Notes under the pieces: model-generated
What the model was told of the DNA's origin: nothing
The model's input: only the letters and a program-made list of their open reading frames with translations
Database searches by the model: none
Made by a program: the position numbers and the translations under genes
Source: Adlercreutzia sp. ZJ176
GTDB taxonomy: Bacteria > Actinomycetota > Coriobacteriia > Coriobacteriales > Eggerthellaceae
Direction: 5' to 3'
DNA: 64,000 nucleotides
Assembly: GCF_011038975.1 (NCBI RefSeq)
Contig: NZ_JAAKEC010000009.1
Span: 1-64,000, forward strand
In this document: piece by piece, positions 1-7,313 of the stretch
Position numbering within the stretch: position 1 is the first letter of the stretch
Layout: every line of letters starts with the position of its first letter

Positions 1-650
1 TCGAGCCTGGAGATGCCCGCCCTGTCGAGCAGCAGCAGCGCGAGCAGCAGCAGCGCGAGGCCGGAGTCGAGCGCGGAGGCCACGAAGATCGGCGCCATGA
101 CGGCCGTGTACCAGGCCCGCGCGATCTGCAGGCCGAAGATCCACGCCGTCACGCTGTGCACGAGGACGGCCACCGGCAGCGCCACGTAGGACAGCCTGCG
201 GACCCTCCCCTCGTCGCCCCTCTGCATCCAGACGAGGTCGAGGACGTTGATGGCGAGGTAGGCCGTGATGACGACCATGTCCCACAGCAAAGGCGACGCG
301 AAGTTGGGCCCCGTCAGCATGCGCCACACGCGCGCGACGCCGCCGAGGTCGACGAGCACCAGCATGCCGGCGACGCAGATGCACGCCGTCGAGCAGATGA
401 CGGCGGGCTTGGCCACGGCCTTGAACCGCTCTACGCCGAACACGTGCGCCGAGCTCGCCACGATGAGGCCGCCGGCCGAGAGGCCCACGAACAGCATGAA
501 CGCGCAGATGTAGAGGCCCCACGAGTTGGCGTTCGACATGCCGGTCACGGCCAGGCCGCATGCCAGCTGGTAGGCCCAGCACGCCGCGCCGACGGCGGCG
601 AGCGCCGCGAACGCGCCCAGGACGGGCCTTCCGAACTTGTTTCCTTGCAT
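1..650 (-). CDS. NrfD/DmsC-type membrane anchor subunit, partial (runs off the window)
   Basis: Membrane quinol-interacting anchor of a molybdoenzyme complex, expected to pass electrons between the quinone pool and the Fe-S subunit encoded just upstream. Only the N-terminal part is present; the gene continues past base 1. Hydrophobic helices follow an N-terminus beginning MQGNKFGRP. The ATG at 650 has a GGGGG ribosome-binding site 8 nt upstream, overlapping the end of the Fe-S gene. Every base is identical to the matching part of the second anchor gene (5416-6675), so it belongs to a duplicated or converted block. The family is clear from the helices and gene order; the substrate is unknown. 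Confidence 0.85.
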   Translation of the reverse strand, partial: MQGNKFGRPVLGAFAALAAVGAACWAYQLACGLAVTGMSNANSWGLYICAFMLFVGLSAGGLIVASSAHVFGVERFKAVAKPAVICSTACICVAGMLVLVDLGGVARVWRMLTGPNFASPLLWDMVVITAYLAINVLDLVWMQRGDEGRVRRLSYVALPVAVLVHSVTAWIFGLQIARAWYTAVMAPIFVASALDSGLALLLLALLLLDRAGISRL

Positions 651-662
651 GGTTGACACCCC

Positions 663-1280
663 CTAGCTGACGTAGAAGACCTGCGGGCGCGTGCCCTTGT
701 CTTCAAGCAGGATGCGGACAGATTTCTCGCGCCTGAGCCTCGACACCTCGGAGCCCGGGTCGTCGAGGTCGCCGAAGACGCGCGCCTTGGTCGGGCAGCA
801 GGCTACGCACATGGGGACGTCGCCGTCATCCGTGCGCTCCTTGCACAGCGTGCACTTCTCCATGACGCCGCGCGGGCGAACCGGCACGCGCGGATCCCCG
901 TAGTTGAAGTCGGGATCGCGCACGGGCTCGGCCCAGTTGAACACGCGGGCGTTGTAGGGGCAGGCCGCCATGCACATGCGGCAGCCGATGCACTTGTCGT
1001 AGTCGATCTCGACGCGGCCCTTGTCGTCCTTGTAGGTGGCGCCGGTCGGGCACACCTTCTCGCAGGCCGGGTTCTCGCAGTGTTGGCAGGCCAGCGGCAA
1101 ATACGTACGGGTTACATGGGGAAACGTCCCCATAGAGCCATCTTCGTGATCGCATCCTTCGGTGATCACGCGATTCCAGGCCATGCCGGACGGCACGCTG
1201 TTCTGCATCTTGCAGGCGAACGCGCAGGTCTGGCAGCCTATGCAGCGCTCAAGGTTGATTGCGATTGCAAGTCTCGTCAT
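663..1280 (-). CDS. 4Fe-4S ferredoxin-type electron transfer subunit (DmsB/NrfC-like), copy 1
   Basis: 205-residue electron-transfer subunit carrying four [4Fe-4S] clusters. Visible motifs are CIGCQTCAFAC near residue 15, CQHCENPACEKVCP near 65, CIGCRMCMAACP near 97 and CTLC with CVACCP near 140-160. It sits between the catalytic gene (8 bp away) and the anchor gene (12 bp away), so it should wire the molybdenum subunit to the membrane anchor. The first third of the protein differs from its paralogue at 6688-7305, while everything from LPLACQHC onward is identical, at DNA level as well. That sharp change points to recombination or gene conversion. Confidence 0.92.
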   Translation of the reverse strand: MTRLAIAINLERCIGCQTCAFACKMQNSVPSGMAWNRVITEGCDHEDGSMGTFPHVTRTYLPLACQHCENPACEKVCPTGATYKDDKGRVEIDYDKCIGCRMCMAACPYNARVFNWAEPVRDPDFNYGDPRVPVRPRGVMEKCTLCKERTDDGDVPMCVACCPTKARVFGDLDDPGSEVSRLRREKSVRILLEDKGTRPQVFYVS

Positions 1281-1288
1281 CGTTCCAC

Positions 1289-3724
1289 CTACGCCTTCTT
1301 CACGTCGACGAGCACGTCGTTGTAGAGTATCTGGGGACCGAACTTCATTTTGTAGCAGCGCTCGACGAGGTTCGAGTTGGTGACGTTTTGCAGGAAGCCC
1401 TGCTTGTAGTACTGGCTGTACGTCGTCTCGGCCATGAACAGCACACCAGGCCGAATGCCCTCGTCAAGAACTGCTCGGCAGACGAAGTCTCCTCGATCGT
1501 TAAACACCAGCACGTCATCGCCGTCTTCGATTCCGCGAGCCGCCGCATCGGAGGGATGCATGGTCACGCACGGGCTGTAGTTTTCCTGGAACCACTCGGA
1601 AGCACTGTAGAACGCATGGATGCGATAGCGAGTCTTTCCCTGCATGAAGACGAGCGGATACGTCTCTTTGAGCGGGTTGCCGTCATAGGCCTCGTCGCAC
1701 GTCTCATAGGAGGGAAACGCCTGCCCCTCGTCGACGAGGTCCTCGTAGTAAAGCTCAAGTCGTTTGGTCGGCGTCTTGAAGACCGGCTCGTGATAGCCCA
1801 CCTGATCCTCAACGGGCTCGTCGCCGTTCTTGAGCGGCAGCATGCAGTCGCTGGCGATCAGGTCCTCGTACGTTATTCCCTCCAGATTGCCCTTGAGGCC
1901 AGACAGCTGCTTGCGATTAAGCTCATCGTAGCTTTTCGGCAGATACTGGGCGTACCCCCACTCCGCCAGGATGAGCCGTTCGATCTCCAGATCGGTCTTG
2001 CTTTCGAACAGCGGGTCGATGCACTTCTGGGCAATGTAAACGTGGTTCTGCGAGACGCGCACGTTCTTGTAGTCCTCCGTGTTCTCAAACTTGCTGCACG
2101 CAGGCAAGACGATGTCCGCATAGTCAACGGCAGATGAGTGGTAGATGTCGATGATGGCGAAGAAGTCGAGCGACTTGATCCATTCGATCGTGGCGTTCGC
2201 GTTCGCCGCGCGCAAGGTGAACGCGTCGCCGAACGTGATGGCAGCATGAATGTCATTGGGTTTTGACGCGACCTCGTACAGGCGCATCTTGTTCTCGGAC
2301 AGCTTCGCCCAGTCCGGAAGCGGCCAGGCGGTAAGCGTGCCCGACAGGCTGCCGCCACCCGCGCTGTAAAACCCAACGCTCGCCCCCAGCTTGCCGTAGT
2401 TGCCCGTGAGGGAGGCGATGACCGCGATGGCGTGTCCAAGCACGTCGGCGTTGCCGTACTTGTCAGGACCGCCCTCGGCGCAGTTGATGGTGGCGGGGCC
2501 TCGATTCGCGTAGTCGTCGGCAAGCTGCGCTATCGTTTGCGCGTCGACGCCCGACCGTTCGGCCGCCCATTCAAGCGTGTACTCTTTCAGCTTTTCTTTT
2601 AGCAGCGTAAACTCAGTGACCACTGCGCGGCCACCTACCGTGAACTCGCCTTCAAGCGCCGGGGACGCCCCTGCCGCGTCGTACGGAACCGCTGCACCAG
2701 CGGCTTCGTCCCACACGACCGAGTGAACGATCGTGGCATTCTTCTTGCCGATGCGGTTCGTGCCGATCGTCTTCTCGCCCACGAGCTCACCGGTCTCACG
2801 ATCAACCAAGAAGGGATACGACGTGTAGCTCTTCATGTAGTCCTCGTCGTACCACTTGTTCCCAATAATGTGCTGAGCCATCCCCAGTATGACGGCTGCA
2901 TCCTCGGCGGGCTTGACCGGAACCCATTGGTCGGACTTCGCCGCCGTCGGCGACAAGCGCGGGTCAAAAGTGATGATCTTCGCACCCGCCTCGCGTGCAT
3001 CAAGCAGCGCCTGCGTCCAGATGATGCCGCTCTCGGCAAGGTTATCACCGATGTTGATGATGGTGGAGGCGTGCTTCATCTCCCAGATCGAGTTGACCGA
3101 GTTGCCGTTGACCGTCTGAAGCGCCGGCTCGCAGCCGTTGGCGATGCCTCGGTCGAGGCCCGTAAGCCCGCCGCCTTCGGCGTTCAGAAGCACGTCTACG
3201 AACGAAAACCCCTGACCCAGGCTCGCTTCGACCGATTTCTTCACATACAGGCTGCCAGTCCCGTATTTCTCCTGCACGGCCTTCACGTTGTCGGCTATCT
3301 CTTTGACAGCCTCGTCCCAGCCAATTGCCTCGAATTTGCCCTCGCCCCGCTCGCCAACGCGCCTGAGCGGAGTTTGCAGCCGGTCAGTCGCATAGACGTG
3401 CTGAACCTCGTTGATTCCGCGCAGGCAGATCTTGCGATACCGATCATCTTTCATGGGCCGCGGCTCGATCTTTGCGAGACGCCCGTCCCGTACCGTCACC
3501 TTCAATCCACATCCGCCGAGGCAATGGAAGTTGTGGCACAGATAGCAGGTCTTTTCCTCCGATTGTCCTTCGGCGTGGGCCTGGACGGGCGCAAGCCAAG
3601 AGCCAACGCTGAACATATCGCCTGATGCGGCGCCCACGGCGCCCACGGCGGCTGCGGCCTTCATGAAGCCGCGGCGCGACATCGTCGTCGCACTTGCGAG
3701 TGAATCGCATTTAGTCTCGTTCAT
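1289..3724 (-). CDS. Tat-exported molybdopterin oxidoreductase catalytic subunit (DMSO reductase family), copy 1
   Basis: 811-residue bis-MGD molybdoenzyme. The N-terminus has a twin-arginine signal (SRRGFMKAAAAVGA), so it should be folded and exported. MopB features include the LQTPLRRVGERGEG stretch and a C-terminal molydopterin-dinucleotide-binding domain. The ATG at 3724 is chosen because an AGGAGG site lies just upstream; an in-frame ATG at 3745 lacks one. The Fe-S region is odd: the usual C-x3-C-x3-C reads C-x3-C-x3-V, with an extra CxxC just before it. Substrate unknown; in Eggerthellaceae such enzymes reduce diverse dietary or host compounds, including catechols, but nothing here identifies the substrate. 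First gene of an A-B-C operon behind an operator shared with two other units. Confidence 0.9.
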   Translation of the reverse strand: MNETKCDSLASATTMSRRGFMKAAAAVGAVGAASGDMFSVGSWLAPVQAHAEGQSEEKTCYLCHNFHCLGGCGLKVTVRDGRLAKIEPRPMKDDRYRKICLRGINEVQHVYATDRLQTPLRRVGERGEGKFEAIGWDEAVKEIADNVKAVQEKYGTGSLYVKKSVEASLGQGFSFVDVLLNAEGGGLTGLDRGIANGCEPALQTVNGNSVNSIWEMKHASTIINIGDNLAESGIIWTQALLDAREAGAKIITFDPRLSPTAAKSDQWVPVKPAEDAAVILGMAQHIIGNKWYDEDYMKSYTSYPFLVDRETGELVGEKTIGTNRIGKKNATIVHSVVWDEAAGAAVPYDAAGASPALEGEFTVGGRAVVTEFTLLKEKLKEYTLEWAAERSGVDAQTIAQLADDYANRGPATINCAEGGPDKYGNADVLGHAIAVIASLTGNYGKLGASVGFYSAGGGSLSGTLTAWPLPDWAKLSENKMRLYEVASKPNDIHAAITFGDAFTLRAANANATIEWIKSLDFFAIIDIYHSSAVDYADIVLPACSKFENTEDYKNVRVSQNHVYIAQKCIDPLFESKTDLEIERLILAEWGYAQYLPKSYDELNRKQLSGLKGNLEGITYEDLIASDCMLPLKNGDEPVEDQVGYHEPVFKTPTKRLELYYEDLVDEGQAFPSYETCDEAYDGNPLKETYPLVFMQGKTRYRIHAFYSASEWFQENYSPCVTMHPSDAAARGIEDGDDVLVFNDRGDFVCRAVLDEGIRPGVLFMAETTYSQYYKQGFLQNVTNSNLVERCYKMKFGPQILYNDVLVDVKKA

Positions 3725-3772
3725 GAAACCTCCTCTTCCCTTCATTCACTCAACGAGCAGGGTAAACTTGCT

Positions 3773-3818
3773 CTGCCCGCTCAAAAACGGACAGATTGAG
3801 CAATACAAATACGGGCAG
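3773..3818. promoter_or_regulatory. Three-half-site operator upstream of molybdoenzyme operon 1
   Basis: CTGCCCGC (3773-3780), 6-nt gap, ACGGACAG (3787-3794), 16-nt gap, ACGGGCAG (3811-3818). The same three-part architecture with identical gaps occurs at 9788-9833 and 12729-12774. Two half-sites are direct repeats with 24-bp period and the outer one is inverted. MocR regulators commonly bind direct repeats, and a MocR gene adjoins the second copy, so it is the likely binder (inference). Confidence 0.75.
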
Positions 3819-3950
3819 GTAGATTTCGAATCACCCACGAAAGACGGCAGCATCACCAGCGCCAAGTCACGCCGTCCGACTCGACGCATTCAGTTGCGAG
3901 ATCGTGGCAAGCATGCCATAATTTCGCAAATACAGACGAGAGGAGCCATC

Positions 3951-5240
3951 TTGGAGATAAAGCGCAGCAAGTACCTGAACGACCTTGTCCTGCGCATGGG
4001 CAACGGGATGGTGAAGGTCGTCACGGGGGTTCGGCGCTGCGGGAAAAGCTACCTGCTGCTGAACCTGTTCGAAGACCACCTTCGCGCCAACGGAGTCGAC
4101 GACTCCCACATCGTCGAAGTCGTCCTCGACGACGAGTCGAACGCCGCCCTGCGCGACCCGGTGCGCCTCGCGGAGCACCTGAGCTCGCGCATCGGGGACG
4201 ACGCCCGCACGCACTACCTCATCCTGGACGAGGTCCAATACGCCATAAGCAACGACGAGCTGCGCGACCGAGACAATCCACCACGCCTCTACGGCGTGCT
4301 GAACGGGCTTTTGCGCAAGCGCAACGTCGACGTCTACGTCACGGGCAGCAACTCCAAGCTGCTCTCCACCGACGTGATGACCGAGTTCCGCGGGCGCGGC
4401 GACGAAGTGAGGGTCCATCCGCTCTCCTTCGCCGAGTTCATGCAGGCATACGACGGGGACCCGCGCCGCGGCTGGGACGAATACGCCGTGTTCGGCGGCA
4501 TGCCCCTCACCCTGTCCATGCGCGACGCCGAGCAAAAGATGAAGTACCTGGGCAACCTCTTCGCAGAGACGTACTTCAAGGACATCATCGAGCGCAACCG
4601 GATCGAGAGGACCCAGGAGCTGGAAGATGTCGTCAACGTCCTCGCCTCGAACATCGGATCGTTGACGAGCGTCGCCAAACTGCAGGCGACCTTTGAGAGC
4701 GTGCTCCACTCGAAGATCAGCGACCACACCATCGCCTCCTACGTCAACCACCTCAAAGACGCCTTCGTCATAGACGAAGCAGCGCGCTACAGCGTCAAGG
4801 GAAGGCGCTATATCGGCAGCCCGAAGAAGTTCTACTTCGAGGACGTGGGGCTGCGCAACGCGCGCCTCGGATTCAGGCAGCTCGACGAGCCTCGCATCAT
4901 GGAGAACGTCGTCTACAACGAGCTGAAGGCCCGCGGCTACTCCGTTGACGTGGGCGTCGTCGAGCAGCGTCGAACCGTGGAGGGCAAGCAGAGAAGGGAG
5001 CAGCTTGAGGTCGACTTCGTGGCGAACCTGGGCCACAGGCGCTACTACCTGCAAGTTGCGCAAGGACTTGACGACCCCGGGAAGGAAGCGCAGGAGAAGC
5101 GCTCGCTCAAGGGAATACCGGACGGCTTCAAGAAGATAATCGTGGTGCGCGATGCGCTCATGCCCCACTACGACGACGACGGGTTCCTCATCATCGGACT
5201 CACCGACTTCCTCCTCGACCCACGCAGCCTGGATATCTGA
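3951..5240 (+). CDS. AAA family ATPase with DUF4143 domain
   Basis: 429-residue ATPase of the AAA_14/DUF4143 type. Walker A is GVRRCGKS (about residue 26), Walker B is YLILDEVQY (about 90), followed by a VTGSNSKLLS sensor-like segment and a C-terminal DUF4143 domain with YFEDVGLRNARL near 300. The open frame reaches back to 3663 over the neighbouring promoter, but TTG 3951 has AGGAG 5 nt upstream and gives the usual family N-terminus. Cellular role unproven; these genes are common, often multi-copy, in accessory regions. It lies alone between the two molybdoenzyme operons. A truncated paralogue is at 45652-46171. Confidence 0.85.
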   Translation: MEIKRSKYLNDLVLRMGNGMVKVVTGVRRCGKSYLLLNLFEDHLRANGVDDSHIVEVVLDDESNAALRDPVRLAEHLSSRIGDDARTHYLILDEVQYAISNDELRDRDNPPRLYGVLNGLLRKRNVDVYVTGSNSKLLSTDVMTEFRGRGDEVRVHPLSFAEFMQAYDGDPRRGWDEYAVFGGMPLTLSMRDAEQKMKYLGNLFAETYFKDIIERNRIERTQELEDVVNVLASNIGSLTSVAKLQATFESVLHSKISDHTIASYVNHLKDAFVIDEAARYSVKGRRYIGSPKKFYFEDVGLRNARLGFRQLDEPRIMENVVYNELKARGYSVDVGVVEQRRTVEGKQRREQLEVDFVANLGHRRYYLQVAQGLDDPGKEAQEKRSLKGIPDGFKKIIVVRDALMPHYDDDGFLIIGLTDFLLDPRSLDI

Positions 5241-5415
5241 TCGAAGAGGCGCATCAACGCGCCACACGCCTTCGGCGAGCCAAAAGGTGATTGCACGACA
5301 CGCTTGCAGTGCCAAAACCGCAAGCGCCCCCGCGCCAAGGGAGGGTGGGAGGCGCGGGGGCCGGAGGGGGAAGGGGCGCGGCCGGGGCGGGGCCCCGGCG
5401 CGCCCTCGGGAGGGG

Positions 5416-6675
5416 CTACTCGGAGGCCGGGGCGGCGGCGACGGCGCCGGCAGAGCTGTCGGCCCCGGAAGAACGCCCGGCCCCGCCGGAACCGTCGGCC
5501 CCGGCGGCGCTGGCGGCCGGGGCGGCACCGCCCGCGACCAGCTTGTTCGACAGGACCATGAACACGAGCGCGCCGACCGACACGACGCCGACGACCACGA
5601 GGACCTCGACGGGGGTCGGCGCGTAGGAGCCGAGCAGCGCCCACATGGCCGCGGGGTCCTGCTGCGCGGCGAGGGTGCCGGACGAGACGCCGGGCCCGCC
5701 GTAGACGTTGGGGTGGACGAAGCTCGTGAGCAGCAGCCACGCGCGCTTGCACGCCACGCCCAGCACGACGAGCGCGCTGGCGAGCGCCACCGCGCCGCAC
5801 CTCTCGCGGTTCCCGGCCGCGGCGAGCACGGCGAACGGCACGAGCAGGCCGCCCACGACCTCGGCCCAGAAGAACGGGGCCGTGGCGCCGGAGAGCATCT
5901 CGGAGAGGGCGACCGCCTCGCCCGCCCCCGGGTAGGCCATCGTGAGCACCTCGCACGCGATGAGGAACGCGTCCACGGCGACGAACGCGGCCAGCAGCTT
6001 GGCGAGCGACGCCATGAGGCCGGGATCGAGCCTGGAGATGCCCGCCCTGTCGAGCAGCAGCAGCGCGAGCAGCAGCAGCGCGAGGCCGGAGTCGAGCGCG
6101 GAGGCCACGAAGATCGGCGCCATGACGGCCGTGTACCAGGCCCGCGCGATCTGCAGGCCGAAGATCCACGCCGTCACGCTGTGCACGAGGACGGCCACCG
6201 GCAGCGCCACGTAGGACAGCCTGCGGACCCTCCCCTCGTCGCCCCTCTGCATCCAGACGAGGTCGAGGACGTTGATGGCGAGGTAGGCCGTGATGACGAC
6301 CATGTCCCACAGCAAAGGCGACGCGAAGTTGGGCCCCGTCAGCATGCGCCACACGCGCGCGACGCCGCCGAGGTCGACGAGCACCAGCATGCCGGCGACG
6401 CAGATGCACGCCGTCGAGCAGATGACGGCGGGCTTGGCCACGGCCTTGAACCGCTCTACGCCGAACACGTGCGCCGAGCTCGCCACGATGAGGCCGCCGG
6501 CCGAGAGGCCCACGAACAGCATGAACGCGCAGATGTAGAGGCCCCACGAGTTGGCGTTCGACATGCCGGTCACGGCCAGGCCGCATGCCAGCTGGTAGGC
6601 CCAGCACGCCGCGCCGACGGCGGCGAGCGCCGCGAACGCGCCCAGGACGGGCCTTCCGAACTTGTTTCCTTGCAT
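5416..6675 (-). CDS. NrfD/DmsC-type membrane anchor subunit, complete copy
   Basis: 419-residue polytopic anchor (NrfD/PsrC type) that should exchange electrons with menaquinone for the adjoining Fe-S and molybdenum subunits. Many long hydrophobic helices are visible, then a tail of about 35 residues made almost only of Ala, Gly and Ser. ATG 6675 with a GGGGG site is preferred to GTG 6684. The gene is third in the 9737-to-5416 operon. Its first 650 bp are identical to the partial copy at 1-650. The 175 bp beyond its stop are strongly G/C-biased and hold no gene. Confidence 0.9.
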   Translation of the reverse strand: MQGNKFGRPVLGAFAALAAVGAACWAYQLACGLAVTGMSNANSWGLYICAFMLFVGLSAGGLIVASSAHVFGVERFKAVAKPAVICSTACICVAGMLVLVDLGGVARVWRMLTGPNFASPLLWDMVVITAYLAINVLDLVWMQRGDEGRVRRLSYVALPVAVLVHSVTAWIFGLQIARAWYTAVMAPIFVASALDSGLALLLLALLLLDRAGISRLDPGLMASLAKLLAAFVAVDAFLIACEVLTMAYPGAGEAVALSEMLSGATAPFFWAEVVGGLLVPFAVLAAAGNRERCGAVALASALVVLGVACKRAWLLLTSFVHPNVYGGPGVSSGTLAAQQDPAAMWALLGSYAPTPVEVLVVVGVVSVGALVFMVLSNKLVAGGAAPAASAAGADGSGGAGRSSGADSSAGAVAAAPASE

Positions 6676-6687
6676 GGTTGACACCCC

Positions 6688-7305
6688 CTAGCTGACGTAG
6701 AAGACCTGCGGGCGCGTGCCCTTGTCTTCAAGCAGGATGCGGACAGATTTCTCGCGCCTGAGCCTCGACACCTCGGAGCCCGGGTCGTCGAGGTCGCCGA
6801 AGACGCGCGCCTTGGTCGGGCAGCAGGCTACGCACATGGGGACGTCGCCGTCATCCGTGCGCTCCTTGCACAGCGTGCACTTCTCCATGACGCCGCGCGG
6901 GCGAACCGGCACGCGCGGATCCCCGTAGTTGAAGTCGGGATCGCGCACGGGCTCGGCCCAGTTGAACACGCGGGCGTTGTAGGGGCAGGCCGCCATGCAC
7001 ATGCGGCAGCCGATGCACTTGTCGTAGTCGATCTCGACGCGGCCCTTGTCGTCCTTGTAGGTGGCGCCGGTCGGGCACACCTTCTCGCAGGCCGGGTTCT
7101 CGCAGTGCTGGCAGGCCAGCGGCAGGAAGGTGCGCGTGAGGTTGGGATAGGAGCCCACGGCGCCGTTCACGGAGTCGGCCCCTTCGGTGATCACACGGTT
7201 CCACAGCATGCCGGACGGCACGTTGTTCTGCATCTTGCAGGCGTTCGAGCACGTCATGCAGTCAATGCAGCGTGCGGTGTTTATCGCGATAGCCAGTTTC
7301 GTCAT
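6688..7305 (-). CDS. 4Fe-4S ferredoxin-type electron transfer subunit (DmsB/NrfC-like), copy 2
   Basis: 205-residue electron-transfer subunit with four [4Fe-4S] cluster motifs: CIDCMTCSNAC near residue 15, CQHCENPACEKVCP, CIGCRMCMAACP and CTLC/CVACCP. It follows the catalytic gene by 8 bp and precedes the anchor by 12 bp, and should carry electrons between them. From LPLACQHC to the stop it is identical to copy 1 at 663-1280, while about 65 N-terminal residues differ. If conversion is recent, the variable N-terminal part, next to the first cluster, may be what is matched to each divergent catalytic partner (inference). Confidence 0.92.
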   Translation of the reverse strand: MTKLAIAINTARCIDCMTCSNACKMQNNVPSGMLWNRVITEGADSVNGAVGSYPNLTRTFLPLACQHCENPACEKVCPTGATYKDDKGRVEIDYDKCIGCRMCMAACPYNARVFNWAEPVRDPDFNYGDPRVPVRPRGVMEKCTLCKERTDDGDVPMCVACCPTKARVFGDLDDPGSEVSRLRREKSVRILLEDKGTRPQVFYVS

Positions 7306-7313
7306 CTCTTCAC

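Noticed and set aside
3867-5528. 553-codon minus-strand frame opposite the DUF4143 ATPase
   Set aside because: Pro-rich start in GC-biased intergenic DNA and antisense composition; no ribosome-binding site.
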